Shown in pieces: positions 8,574 to 17,670 of a stretch of 64,000 nt of DNA. A program made the translations under genes and the position numbers. Source of the DNA: Paenibacillus flagellatus (lineage in GTDB: Bacteria; Bacillota; Bacilli; Paenibacillales; NBRC-103111). The first letter of the stretch is position 1. Each line of letters starts with the position of its first letter. The notes beneath the pieces are model-generated. The model saw only the letters and a list, made by a program, of their open reading frames with translations. It was not told where the DNA came from and did no database searches. The stretch covers positions 124,001 through 188,000 of the forward strand of contig NZ_QJVJ01000001.1 of the NCBI RefSeq assembly GCF_003217775.1, in the 5' to 3' direction.

Positions 8574-9083
8574 TTATTCCCAGACCAGATGCCCCTTCCT
8601 CATTTTGGCAATGTAAATGAGTTGTCCGGTATGGCCGGGTAAATGTCTGAATTGATGCAAAAGCATTTCCAGAACGGTCGATTGATTGTCCAGACCGGCA
8701 TTCTTGAACGTTGGAAAGTTTACATAGGGCCGCTCCAGCAGCTTTTCCGGGTTTTCTTTCATGATGTCGAGAACGCGTAGGATACAGTCGTAGGATTGCT
8801 TGGATAGCTGCAATGCTTGCTCTTTCGACATTTGCAGGCCGCGTTCGAATTCTTTACTCCGATCGTGAAACGGAGCGCCGAAGTAGGCGGTTTCAAACCA
8901 TTGATGGACCGCACCCGCAATATGCGCTACCAAATTGGCGATGCTGTTGCTCTCGGGCGTCGGCGACCAAACGATATCCTCGTCGGTCAATTGTTCCAGT
9001 ACGATGCGAGTCCACTTCTGGTCCGCTTTGTATTTCCTTAAGAGAAGGTCGATCACGATAGCCGAACTGTCCAAATGCTGCAC
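8574..9083 (-). CDS. DinB-family putative metal-dependent hydrolase/thiol transferase
   Basis: A 169-residue four-helix-bundle protein of the DinB/YfiT-like family. Three histidines of the metal site are visible: one in the early NLVAHIAG helix and two in HQFRHLPGHTGQ near the C-terminus. The family was named after a damage-inducible Bacillus gene; some members are bacillithiol S-transferases. A LexA-box promoter immediately upstream (9103-9131) suggests SOS induction here also. The VOC gene 32 bases downstream may be co-transcribed. Confidence 0.88.
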   Translation of the reverse strand: MQHLDSSAIVIDLLLRKYKADQKWTRIVLEQLTDEDIVWSPTPESNSIANLVAHIAGAVHQWFETAYFGAPFHDRSKEFERGLQMSKEQALQLSKQSYDCILRVLDIMKENPEKLLERPYVNFPTFKNAGLDNQSTVLEMLLHQFRHLPGHTGQLIYIAKMRKGHLVWE

Positions 9084-9102
9084 GCTCCCCTACTTTCCTT
9101 CA

Positions 9103-9131
9103 AGGATACCAAACATATGTTCGTTTGTAAA
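9103..9131 (-). promoter_or_regulatory. sigma-A promoter overlapped by a LexA (SOS) box
   Basis: On the minus strand TTTACA (9126-9131) and TATCCT (9103-9108) are 17 bases apart. The spacer contains CGAACATATGTTTG (9110-9123), which matches the Bacillus LexA/DinR consensus CGAACRNRYGTTYC at 13 of 14 positions. It drives the DinB-family gene. The match is seen; regulation is inferred. Confidence 0.7.
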
Positions 9132-9144
9132 GGGAAGGCAAGGT

Positions 9145-9462
9145 TCACTTCTTCCGCTCCGTGCTTAGTTCACGAAGCAACAAAAATAAAGGAAGGCCTA
9201 ATGAAACACCCACCGCAAGCGTACCGACAATCGGCAACCATAACAACCTCATGCCGCTTCTTTTGCCTTCAAAGAGAATGAAACCGATCAGGACGACGGC
9301 CGATACGAGCACATCCATCCAAGCAAACGAGCCGATACGCGTTTGAGCGATTTCTTCCAGTAATCGAGACGAATCCAGACCATGGTCCATCATCCAAGGA
9401 AGGAGCTGCGAATACGGCAGCGCCACTCCCAACACCGCCAGCAGTCCGTAGAACCATTTCAA
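9145..9462 (-). CDS. DUF2834 small membrane protein
   Basis: A 105-residue protein with three hydrophobic segments (about residues 4-24, 48-65 and 72-95). The order of motifs, SSRLLEEIAQTRIGSFAWMDVLVS followed by LLWLPIVGTLAVGVSLGLPLFLLLRE when read in pieces, is characteristic of the DUF2834 family of unknown function. It is flanked by unrelated genes on the same strand. Confidence 0.78.
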   Translation of the reverse strand: MKWFYGLLAVLGVALPYSQLLPWMMDHGLDSSRLLEEIAQTRIGSFAWMDVLVSAVVLIGFILFEGKRSGMRLLWLPIVGTLAVGVSLGLPLFLLLRELSTERKK

Positions 9463-9515
9463 AAAAATCCCCTCCCGAATTCGAAAAAATCAATTCAACA
9501 GCAAACCCTTTATGT

Positions 9516-10556
9516 TTACCTCAAAATCTCTGGATTGGCCTGCATGATCGATTCGGCTTCGTCCCGTAGCCGCGGTAGAAACCGCAGCACCTCCTCGGCA
9601 CGACGCGCAAGGGTGTCGGACGAGGGGATGCCGAGGTCGGCGACGAATTCCTCAAACGCCGGAGCCAGCTCAGCTTGTAATTTCGGGGCGGCGTCGGCAC
9701 AAAGAATGTGATGGCACCGTGCGAAGGTCGCCCCGATCCAGAATACCGCTTCGCGGTGAAATCCGTCGCGGATCAGGTTGCGGCTGCCGTCAATCGCAAT
9801 CGGTCGTGAAGCGGCGGTGATGTCGCTGCTGAAGGGGAATGGGGTTTTGGCGTGCGCCGCGGCGACGTCGAAGGTACGGGCAAGCGCGTTCAGATGATGA
9901 CAAGTGCGCTGCGGGGTCCAATGCTCGCAGCCCAGCAGCCACAACAATTCCGAGTAGATGCCGGTTCGCCCGAACTCCCGAAGCATGTTGTTCACGGCCA
10001 AGTAACGAAGCCGCACGGTAGGGTTGCGAAGTGCCGCGACGAGAAGGACGTGTGCGGTAACTCCGGTCATGAATAACCATGCCATCACTTGGTTGTGCCA
10101 CGGTGCGGTCGGATCGATGTTCCGTAACCCGTGCTCGATCTTCTGTCCAGCGTTTTCGCAGCGGCGCCGCACCCACTCGATCTCGGTAAAATGTCGCGCC
10201 ACCTTCTGCTGCACGCCGCGCAGCTGTCCGGTAGGATCTGCAAGGAGGGTATCCGCGCGGAAGCTGCCGGCTAAGTGATACGATGTCAAAACCTCCTCGG
10301 CGGAGGCGAGCTGATTCCACGATAAGAAAGTGATTTCGATCAGCGCACCGCGGTAGATGAACTTCCCCAATTTCAGAGGAGGTGTCGCTTCGGAGGTTAC
10401 AACGACGACATCCATGTCGGAGCCTGCCGCCATCGTCGCGTCATCCGGCTGACCGACCGTCGATCCGCTGAAATACGCTCCCATGAACCATGCTTCTTGA
10501 CTGGCGTACTGCATGACCCACTCCGTTGCGGCCGCTCGAGCCGTCCCTACTATCAT
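9516..10556 (-). CDS. nucleotidyltransferase-fold protein of unknown substrate
   Basis: About 346 residues. The N-terminal 100 residues carry a nucleotidyltransferase motif: GAYFSGSTVGQ followed by GSDMDVVVV, giving the G-S and D-x-D that bind nucleotide and metal. The rest is helical. This layout resembles aminoglycoside nucleotidyltransferase-like proteins, but the usual length and C-terminal motifs of known resistance enzymes are not recognised. The ATG at 10556 has GGAGGG 8 bases upstream and is preferred over 10580. It could be an antibiotic-modifying enzyme or have another nucleotidylation role. Confidence 0.72.
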   Translation of the reverse strand: MIVGTARAAATEWVMQYASQEAWFMGAYFSGSTVGQPDDATMAAGSDMDVVVVTSEATPPLKLGKFIYRGALIEITFLSWNQLASAEEVLTSYHLAGSFRADTLLADPTGQLRGVQQKVARHFTEIEWVRRRCENAGQKIEHGLRNIDPTAPWHNQVMAWLFMTGVTAHVLLVAALRNPTVRLRYLAVNNMLREFGRTGIYSELLWLLGCEHWTPQRTCHHLNALARTFDVAAAHAKTPFPFSSDITAASRPIAIDGSRNLIRDGFHREAVFWIGATFARCHHILCADAAPKLQAELAPAFEEFVADLGIPSSDTLARRAEEVLRFLPRLRDEAESIMQANPEILR

Positions 10557-10611
10557 GGGGTTATCCCTCCGAAATTCCATCGGACCGAGGCTCTTTCATG
10601 TCGTCTTACCG

Positions 10612-11222
10612 TCAACGGGATGGCCCCAGATGATCGACCGACGCAAAATTTGTAATCATGAACGTTCCGCTTTCATAATGAAGTGTCGTTATCGAGCACT
10701 CGGAAACCAAGCTGCTTTGTACGGATAGAAAATGGGGATGCCACCCGTCGAGGTCTTCCTTTTGGAACGTATGAGCCAAAAAGTCAGTGATCAATCCGCC
10801 ATGAGTAACGAGTACAATAGGACTCCGAGGCGGGTGCTGCATCGATATTTCCGACAGGAAAGAGGATAAGCGTAATGCTGCTTGTTTTGCGGAGTCGCCT
10901 ACCGGCGGTCTATAGTCAGGCTCACGCGTACAGCGCTCCCACATGGCCACAAACTCGTCAAAAGATTGCCCGGGCAAGTCCCCCCAGTTTGCTCGTTCCG
11001 TAAACGGTCGTCCACCTGAACCGGAGCTTTCGTCTCCAGCGCTATATATTCAGCGGTTTCTTTCGCTCTTCGAAGCGGGCTTGAATAAAGGGCCGCTATC
11101 GGCCGATTGGAAAAATGTCTCGCTGTCGCTTGTGCTTGGGATACACCCTTGGGGGTTATTGGAACATCACCGATCGCCTTCTCCTTCAATGCGTGCCTAA
11201 CCAGAAAAAAAGTCGTGCTCAC
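10612..11222 (-). pseudogene. histidine phosphatase (phosphoglycerate mutase-like) broken by a frameshift
   Basis: Two overlapping frames together make one phosphatase of about 203 residues. The first (GTG start at 11222) has the catalytic FLVRHAL (RHG-like) motif and the SPLRRAKETAEYI helix. The second (to 10612) has the second catalytic His in VLVTHGGLI. The reading frame breaks near 10998-11000: adding one G to a GG run restores LRERANWGDLPGQSF, the expected family sequence. It is either a recent pseudogene or a single-base sequencing error in a homopolymer. Confidence 0.8.
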
Positions 11223-11279
11223 TTGGCATCCCCCCCATCGCGACAGATTCGGTTCAACCGTTTTTTACACGCAAGGGAA

Positions 11280-11405
11280 TTAAACGGATTGTAACCCTCT
11301 TCTCAAATCATCAACGAATGCCCGTGCAAATTGTTGCATTTCCAAATAAGCTGCTTGGGCTTCCGGCAAATAACATTCCCCTTGGCCAAGCACAAATCGC
11401 TCCAT
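11280..11405 (-). other. short open frame, possible gene remnant
   Basis: A 41-residue frame starting at ATG 11405 encodes MERFVLGQGECYLPEAQAAY and ends RRGLQSV. It looks protein-like and acidic, but has no ribosome site at a usual distance and is closed upstream by a stop codon. It may be the tail of a decayed gene. No family recognised. The rest of the 11223-11556 gap shows nothing clear. Confidence 0.25.
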
Positions 11406-11556
11406 GTAATCGAGGGTTTGTTCCTCTCCCGATTATGCACATTTTACCATATAGGAAATGCTTCTGGCTGCAAAAAAGCTCCGTTATAGCAGTAAAGCTG
11501 CCGGAACGGAACGCGGCAGCCGTTTGATGTGGATGAAGAAGTTACGATCCCGACCG

Positions 11557-12975
11557 TTAGCTTGGTTTCGTCTCATCCGTCCTCGATATGCCCTCATTAA
11601 CAGGGAACTCCATAATCACGGTAAGACCTCCCCGACCCTGACCGCTTTCCAGAAGGAGGCGGCCTGCATGCGCCCGTACGATTCTCTCCACCATCGGAAG
11701 CCCCAGACCGTGACCTTGCTGGGCCGGTTTCATTCTGCTAGCCGAATAAGGCAGCTCGGTAATGACCGCCAATTGCTCATGGGGGATTCCCCTTCCGCTA
11801 TCCCTAACGATAAAGCGATAGGCGGTGCGGTCCTCGGATAGCGAGGTTTCCAGCTTGATTTCGCAGCCCTGCGGATTATGACGCACACTGTTGTGGAGAA
11901 GGTTGTTGATCGCCCGCAGCAGCAATTTTTCATCCCCTTGGATCGAAACCGCTTCGTCGGCCAGGATTAATTCAATGTCGTGCTTATCCTCCAACCCGTT
12001 ATTCAAAAAATCGGCCACAACGTGTCTCGCCAAAACCGACAGCCGTACGCGCTTCAAATGCAAAGGCTGCATATCGTACTCCAGCATGGAAACCAGGTTC
12101 AGATCGCTTACAAGCGAGCGCAGCTTCTCGCCCTGGCGCCGCATAATACCGGCTTGGTGCCTCTGCTCTTTCGGCAGTTCTGCGTTATCCTCCATTTCGC
12201 TAGCATAGCCCAGAACCATGGAGAGCGGGGTCCGGATATCGTGGGAAATCCCGGCTATCCAGTTGGAGCGCGCTTCATCCCTGATCTTCAAGGCCGCCGT
12301 CTTCTGTTGAAGAATATTCGACGCGGAATTGATGCTACGGGCTAAATCACCGAATATTCCTTTGGTGTCGAGCCGGACCTCTTTTTCCTCGGCCAGATTG
12401 TGAACGCCCTTCACGAGAGGGCGAATCCTCCTTAAAAGACGCGCTCCAATGGCGACTGAGACGAACAGGGCCACCGCCACATTCAAGAGGAGCAGCCACA
12501 AAAGCCGGATAGGCAGCGATTTTACCCAATCGAATAAAACATGGAATTGATACTTTTCGTAGCTTCTCTTGGGATATCCGACCACGACCAAGCCGGCCTC
12601 ATGCTCCCAGCTATAGACCGGATAATCCATCAGATAGTAACGCGAGAGCTTGGCTACATCGACCAGCGTGTACGTTCGCGGAACGTCGTTGGGCAAATCG
12701 TAATCCCATCGTACGCGGCCATCCTCACCGAGAAGCATGGCCCATGCCCGATGACGCTGTAGAAACTCGGCGGCGTGCCCGCCCAAAGCATAATGGCCAT
12801 CCTGAGCATCCAAGCCTTCGGCCACTTCCTTCACAACGTCTTCCGGAGCCGGCCTCTGGCTGATCTCCTTGAACACCAGCACGCCCAGCAATACGAAGTT
12901 GAACAGAAGGAGCGCGATCGAAACGATGATGGTCGTAGCGACGAATCGGCGCAACATGCGAACAATGCCGTCCAC
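11557..12975 (-). CDS. sensor histidine kinase (lantibiotic/antimicrobial-sensing type)
   Basis: A 472-residue kinase with two membrane segments (about residues 12-36 and 156-178) and an extracellular domain of about 120 residues. A HAMP-like linker, HisKA with phospho-accepting His245 (GISHDIRTPL), and a HATPase domain with NNLLHNSVRHN, DSGRGIP and GHGLGLPMVERIV follow. Its GTG start overlaps the stop codon of the response regulator by one base (TAGTG), so translation is coupled. The divergent ABC exporter at 13856-16266 is the likely target of this system. Confidence 0.92.
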   Translation of the reverse strand: MDGIVRMLRRFVATTIIVSIALLLFNFVLLGVLVFKEISQRPAPEDVVKEVAEGLDAQDGHYALGGHAAEFLQRHRAWAMLLGEDGRVRWDYDLPNDVPRTYTLVDVAKLSRYYLMDYPVYSWEHEAGLVVVGYPKRSYEKYQFHVLFDWVKSLPIRLLWLLLLNVAVALFVSVAIGARLLRRIRPLVKGVHNLAEEKEVRLDTKGIFGDLARSINSASNILQQKTAALKIRDEARSNWIAGISHDIRTPLSMVLGYASEMEDNAELPKEQRHQAGIMRRQGEKLRSLVSDLNLVSMLEYDMQPLHLKRVRLSVLARHVVADFLNNGLEDKHDIELILADEAVSIQGDEKLLLRAINNLLHNSVRHNPQGCEIKLETSLSEDRTAYRFIVRDSGRGIPHEQLAVITELPYSASRMKPAQQGHGLGLPMVERIVRAHAGRLLLESGQGRGGLTVIMEFPVNEGISRTDETKPS

Positions 12976-13697
12976 TAAGAGTGCTCCTTCACCAGCAGTT
13001 TATATCCCAATCCTCTGACGGTAAGCAAGTAGACGGGATTGGAAGGATCGGGCTCGATTTTTTCGCGTATCCGTCGGATATGGACCATGCATGTATTTTC
13101 GTATCCGTAGCTGTCATCTCCCCAGACGGCTTGGCATAAGGCATCGCTCGTGACGATTCGATTCCGGCTCTCATACAGCTTCACAAGGATGGCATGCTCC
13201 TTTGCCGTCAACGGCAGCTCCGCTTGATCCCTCTCCACGACGGCGCTATCCAGACGAACGATCTGTTCCCCCAATCGAAAGCTGGAAAGACGGTCCGCTA
13301 CGGGTGAGGAGTACACCCGCTTTAAAATCGCCGTCAGGCGCAGCACCAGCTCGCGCGGCAGAAACGGTTTCACCATGTAATCGTCCGCCCCCAAGCCCAG
13401 TCCGAGCAACCGATCTTCATCCTCGCCCCGTGCGGAAACAAAAAGGACGGGCATATCCGAGAACTGTCGGATGGAGGACAATAGGGCAAATCCGTCCCCG
13501 TCCGGCAGCATGACATCGAGAATGGCGATATCCGGCTTGTCCGTTCGGCAGCTCGACAGAGCCGAAGCGCTGTCGGCGGCTAAGTAAATGCGAAAAAAGC
13601 CCTCTTTTCGCAAAAACCTTTCGATCATCATTCTGATGTCTGCCTCGTCGTCTACGATTAGTATTTTTTTGTCTTTGACCTGTTCCATTTGCGTCAC
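12975..13697 (-). CDS. OmpR/PhoB-family response regulator
   Basis: A 240-residue regulator with the receiver acidic pair VDDEAD, phospho-accepting Asp in IAILDVMLPDGDG, switch Lys in MVKPFLP, and a winged-helix DNA-binding domain (LTAKEHAILVKLYESRN, later CMVHIRRIREKIEPDP). Start is a GTG at 13697 or an ATG at 13688; both ribosome sites are weak. It forms a coupled operon with the kinase and is divergent from the ABC exporter genes, which it probably activates. Confidence 0.94.
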   Translation of the reverse strand: MTQMEQVKDKKILIVDDEADIRMMIERFLRKEGFFRIYLAADSASALSSCRTDKPDIAILDVMLPDGDGFALLSSIRQFSDMPVLFVSARGEDEDRLLGLGLGADDYMVKPFLPRELVLRLTAILKRVYSSPVADRLSSFRLGEQIVRLDSAVVERDQAELPLTAKEHAILVKLYESRNRIVTSDALCQAVWGDDSYGYENTCMVHIRRIREKIEPDPSNPVYLLTVRGLGYKLLVKEHS

Positions 13698-13855
13698 CCA
13701 TCTATCAGTATACAGGAACGCGCGAATGAACGGTGTCTCCCCGAGTCGATTTAAGGTAGCTGTAAGGTTTTCGTTAGATGGGCGAAAGGCGGATTGTTTA
13801 CAGTGGAAACCAAGGTGGAACCTACAAAAAGGACCGAAATGGAGCTGACTTTCCT

Positions 13856-14773
13856 ATGAGTGCTTCGGCTATTGTACAGACGCAAAACTTAACCAAAACG
13901 TATGGGGGAATAAACCGCGTTCATCGGGTGGATCTTCGCGTCGAGGAAGGGGAAATTTACGGATTTCTCGGCCCGAACGGCGCCGGGAAAACAACCGTCC
14001 TCAAAATGCTGCTCGGGTTGATCAAGCCGTCGAGCGGGACCATTCAAATGTTCGGGGAAAGCCTGAGCAGACACCGCACCTCTATTCTTAAACGTACCGG
14101 TTCGTTGATCGAGTCGCCCTCCTTCTACGGACATTTGACGGGGCTTGAAAACATGAGAGTCATGCAGCGCCTGCGGAACGTGCCGGATTCGAACGTACAT
14201 GAAGCGCTTCGTATCGTCCGGCTGGAAAATCATAAACATAAAAAAGCGGAGCAATACTCGCTCGGCATGAAGCAGCGGCTAGGCATCGCCATGGCTTTGC
14301 TCGCCTTTCCCAGGCTGCTGATTCTGGATGAGCCGACAAACGGCCTCGATCCCGCGGGCATTGGCGAGATTCGGGAACTGATCCAATCGTTGCCCGGACG
14401 CTACGGAATGACGATATTGCTGTCCAGTCACCTGCTCTCGGAAATCGAACAGATCGCCACCTCGGTGGGCATTATCAGCGAAGGAAACCTGCTGTTCCAG
14501 GGCAGCATGGCAAGCCTCCGGGAAAAAAGCGGCCCCTCCATCCTGCTTGCAACCGGGAACAATGCGAAAGCCGAACGGCTCCTTCTCGCGCAAGGCTATC
14601 GTCCGATCCAAAGCGGAAGTCGGCTCGAGTTCGGACAGCTCGAGGATACGGATGTCGCGGCTCTGAACAGACTGCTCGTTTCTCACGACATTCCGGTCAC
14701 CCGGATCGAGGAGCGGCGGAGAAATTTGGAGGACATGTTCCTTGATTTGACGGGAAAGGAGCGGAGCTTGTGA
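13856..14773 (+). CDS. ABC exporter ATPase, LanF/BcrA-like
   Basis: A 305-residue ATPase with Walker A (GPNGAGKTT), signature (YSLGMKQRLGIAMAL), Walker B (LLILDEPTNGLDPAGI) and the H-loop (LLSSHLLSEIEQIA). The 90-residue C-terminal extension is typical of antimicrobial-peptide immunity and bacitracin exporters. The ATG at 13856 places the ATPase domain at the N-terminus; an in-frame ATG at 13778 would add 26 unusual residues. It is the first gene of a three-gene operon with two ABC-2 membrane proteins. Confidence 0.93.
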   Translation: MSASAIVQTQNLTKTYGGINRVHRVDLRVEEGEIYGFLGPNGAGKTTVLKMLLGLIKPSSGTIQMFGESLSRHRTSILKRTGSLIESPSFYGHLTGLENMRVMQRLRNVPDSNVHEALRIVRLENHKHKKAEQYSLGMKQRLGIAMALLAFPRLLILDEPTNGLDPAGIGEIRELIQSLPGRYGMTILLSSHLLSEIEQIATSVGIISEGNLLFQGSMASLREKSGPSILLATGNNAKAERLLLAQGYRPIQSGSRLEFGQLEDTDVAALNRLLVSHDIPVTRIEERRRNLEDMFLDLTGKERSL

Positions 14774-15522
14774 TTCAAACATTAGGGCTGGAATATTTCA
14801 AAATCCGCCGCAAAAAGATAGGGATCCTGATTACACTCCTTCTTTCCTTCGAGATGCTGTGGTCCTTCGTGTCCATCAGCATGTCCATTGCCCGTAATCC
14901 GGATCAAGCCGTATGGGAGTCCGTTCTTTTTAGCGTCTCCTCCATGAACGGACTGTTCATGCCGATTGTCTCGGCCATCGTCGTCTCCCGAATTTGTGAT
15001 ATGGAGCATAAAGGAAACACGTGGAAAATGCTCGTCGCTACCGATGTGAAACGCGGACGACTCTACGCGGCGAAATATATTTGCGCCAATATTCTGCTCC
15101 TATACGGCCTCCTCGCTCAAACCGTTCTTATGGTCGCGTTCGGTCTCGTAAAAGATTTTCCCGGTGCGCCTCCTGTCGATTTGCTCGCCCGGTACATAGG
15201 AGGCACGATGCTGGTGACTCTCGCCGTTACGGCGCTTCAGCAATGGATTTCCTGGGCTTCCCAAAACCAAACTTTCGCGCTCTGCCTGGGCATGGTGAGC
15301 GGATTTATCGGAATGACTTCCGGATTGTTCCCGGCCGCTGCCAGACATTTGTTTATATGGTCTTATTACTTGGATCTGAGTCCGGTTACGTATCGTTACA
15401 CCGAGGCATCGAGCACCTATATGGAGCAGCCTTGGGGGTTCGGGATCGCGGCGGCGGCACTTGCGATGGCCCTGCTGCTCTATATCGCCGGAAGCATCCA
15501 TGTTACCCGGAAGGAAATGTGA
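14770..15522 (+). CDS. ABC-2 permease, LanE/MutE-like
   Basis: A 250-residue membrane protein with about six hydrophobic segments and an N-terminal LEYFKIRRKKIG cytoplasmic stretch, as in lantibiotic-immunity permeases. Its GTG start overlaps the ATPase stop codon by four bases (GTGA), indicating coupled translation. With 13856-14773 and 15535-16266 it would form an exporter giving self-protection or resistance to peptide antibiotics. Confidence 0.86.
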   Translation: MIQTLGLEYFKIRRKKIGILITLLLSFEMLWSFVSISMSIARNPDQAVWESVLFSVSSMNGLFMPIVSAIVVSRICDMEHKGNTWKMLVATDVKRGRLYAAKYICANILLLYGLLAQTVLMVAFGLVKDFPGAPPVDLLARYIGGTMLVTLAVTALQQWISWASQNQTFALCLGMVSGFIGMTSGLFPAAARHLFIWSYYLDLSPVTYRYTEASSTYMEQPWGFGIAAAALAMALLLYIAGSIHVTRKEM

Positions 15523-15534
15523 GGAGGAACGCGG

Positions 15535-16266
15535 ATGAAACGAAGTTTTTCCGCCGAGTGGCTCAAGCTGCGGCATTCCCGGATCGTTCTTGTGCTCGTT
15601 GTACTTCCCGTCATCAGCCTGCTGATCGGCTGCGCGAATTATTGGTTGAATCGGGGCGTTCTACAAGATGGCTGGTACAGCCTGTGGACGCAGGTCAGCC
15701 TGTTTTACGGAGAGTTTTTCTTGCCCATCCTGATTGCGATTTGCTGTTCCTACGTATGCAGGCTGGACCATCTGAATCGGAATTGGAATATGATGCTGGC
15801 CTCTCCGGTTTCGGTTGCAAGCGTGTTTCTTGCCAAATGGGCGGTCGTCAGCCTCTTGATCTTATTCGCGCAGGCGCTGTTCGCGGCACTGTACTGGCTT
15901 GCGGGCACTTTGTTTTCCTTACCTGGGGCTTTCCCCGTGGAGACGATAGGGTGGACCATGCGCGGATGGTATGCTTCCTTGGCCATCGGCGCATGGCAGT
16001 TGGGATTTTCGCTGCGCATCCGCAGCTTCGCTACGCCTATCGGAATTAGTCTGTGCTCGGTCTTTATCGGCCTTGGCCTGTACGTTGCAAAGCTGGGCTT
16101 CCTGTTCCCGTTTTCCTTGCTTACGATCGGCATGAGCGTGCTAAGCCAGGACAAGCTGACGAACAGCCAAAACCTTCTCTTCTGGTTCGCGAATACGGGG
16201 TTCATCGCCGTCTTTGCGTCGATGTCCATTCGACGGCTGAAGAGCAAAGACGTTGTCTCGTCCTGA
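15535..16266 (+). CDS. ABC-2 permease, LanG/MutG-like
   Basis: A 243-residue membrane protein with six predicted segments. The N-terminal SAEWLKLRHSRIVLVLV pattern matches that of the preceding permease and of the lantibiotic-immunity/bacitracin class. It begins 12 bases after the preceding stop, behind a GAGGAAC ribosome site. No lantibiotic precursor or modification genes are in the window, so the exporter likely gives resistance rather than producer immunity. Confidence 0.86.
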   Translation: MKRSFSAEWLKLRHSRIVLVLVVLPVISLLIGCANYWLNRGVLQDGWYSLWTQVSLFYGEFFLPILIAICCSYVCRLDHLNRNWNMMLASPVSVASVFLAKWAVVSLLILFAQALFAALYWLAGTLFSLPGAFPVETIGWTMRGWYASLAIGAWQLGFSLRIRSFATPIGISLCSVFIGLGLYVAKLGFLFPFSLLTIGMSVLSQDKLTNSQNLLFWFANTGFIAVFASMSIRRLKSKDVVSS

Positions 16267-16359
16267 TGCTTGGGGAAGCCCGTACGAATCCATCCGGCGA
16301 ACGATTGAACGAGGGCCGTTATTGCCGAAACGAGTCCCTCGTCGCGCTCCTTACTCTTC

Positions 16360-17457
16360 TTATTCCAAGCCGGCTGACTTCGGCAAATCGATTTCGAAAG
16401 TAAAGCCGGTAGGGGTCCGCGTATTCATGATCAGCCGCTCCGTCACCGGTCCCTCCCCGCCCCGGGAATAGGTTACGGTGTCGGGTCGAACCAGCGTAGC
16501 CTTGTAGCGCCCCGGAGCGGCCGGCCGGCCCTCGGCGTCCACCGGTTTCCAGGGCACGGTAAAGCCATAATGAAACCCGGCTTGAAGCGGACCTTCGATC
16601 GTAGGGAGCGTCGTTTCATAGACCGACGAAATCGGCTGATTGTTTTCGTCGATCCGTTCGACTTTGAACGTCCATTCGTAAGCCTCCAGCACGATATCGT
16701 CTTCCGTATTGTTTTGAAAGGAAGCGTAGAAGGGGGAAATCCGGTCCCCGGGCAAATGCCCGTCGAAGCCGCCGACAGGAAAAATCGCGGCGACCACGCC
16801 GCCTTCCAGAAAGATGTCTCTCTGTACCGGATTGTACGGCTCCAGCTTGTCGCGCACTTTGATGTCGTAATTGGACGTGTTGAGCTTGCCATCGAATGTG
16901 AGACGGGTAGCAAAAGAACGCGTCTCGCCCGGTACGGTCGGCCTCGTCTCCGAATCGGCGATATAGACGAATTCGCTATGTCCCCTCGGCATTCCTTGGT
17001 CATCCTTGAACGTGATGTCGATTTGCTTGCCCGTCAAATCTTTGTCGATGCGGATCGTTCCGGACGAGATCAGCATTTGCCCGTTCGGCAAGCGGCTTAC
17101 AAGCAGGTTTCCAATCTTGACATATCCGTCCGGGTCGCCGAATGGCAAATCGCCGTTTTCATAGACGTAACCGGTCTTGATTCCAATTTGGTTCGTATTG
17201 CCGTTGGCGGGAGAGGCCGGCTCGAACGAAACGTCCGCTCCGATCGCCTCCGCGAATGTCCGCAGCGGGATATACGCTTTGTTGTTGACATTGATGACCG
17301 CATTTTCGCCGGATACATCGATAGGCTGGATCGTAGCTCCATCCAAAATCGCAACCCGGCTCGGAAACCAGTAGGCCTGAAGCGCATCCGATGCAAGGGC
17401 GGCCGTCGACGATGCGATAGCGGCCCCGCAGACAAAACCGATCATATACTTTTTCAT
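16360..17457 (-). CDS. secreted protein with copper-amine-oxidase-type stalk domain
   Basis: About 365 residues. The N-terminus (MKKYMIGFVCGAAIASSTA) is a signal peptide. Residues of about 35-90 form a copper amine oxidase N-terminal 'stalk' domain, with the signature NKAYIPLRTFAEAIGADV. The rest is beta-rich and not assigned. These domains are very common in Paenibacillaceae cell-surface proteins and do not imply amine oxidase activity. The ATG at 17457 sits behind GGAAGGTGGAG. It is convergent with the ABC exporter operon; the 93 bases between them hold no clear element. Confidence 0.75.
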   Translation of the reverse strand: MKKYMIGFVCGAAIASSTAALASDALQAYWFPSRVAILDGATIQPIDVSGENAVINVNNKAYIPLRTFAEAIGADVSFEPASPANGNTNQIGIKTGYVYENGDLPFGDPDGYVKIGNLLVSRLPNGQMLISSGTIRIDKDLTGKQIDITFKDDQGMPRGHSEFVYIADSETRPTVPGETRSFATRLTFDGKLNTSNYDIKVRDKLEPYNPVQRDIFLEGGVVAAIFPVGGFDGHLPGDRISPFYASFQNNTEDDIVLEAYEWTFKVERIDENNQPISSVYETTLPTIEGPLQAGFHYGFTVPWKPVDAEGRPAAPGRYKATLVRPDTVTYSRGGEGPVTERLIMNTRTPTGFTFEIDLPKSAGLE

Positions 17458-17582
17458 GCGCACTCCACCTTCCAAATATTGTCAATCATTAGACGAACGG
17501 GAAGGTGGAAGGTTGCGCTTGGACATCGGCTTTCGCCAACAAAGGGGCGCGGTCTTTACGGGGTGGATCGGATAGCTTCAAA

Positions 17583-17627
17583 AAAAGAAGAGCCTCCCGG
17601 TTCCGTCAGAAACCGGGAGGCTCTTTC
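17583..17627 (-). terminator. terminator after the TM2 gene pair
   Basis: A 13-bp perfect stem (GAGCCTCCCGGTT / AACCGGGAGGCTC, 17591-17603 with 17612-17624) is followed on the minus strand by CTTCTTTTTTT. It ends transcription of the TM2 genes ahead of the stalk-protein gene. Confidence 0.82.
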
Positions 17628-17670
17628 ATGCTTTCTGGAGTATCTTTCGATGCGGAAAACGGTCTGCCGC

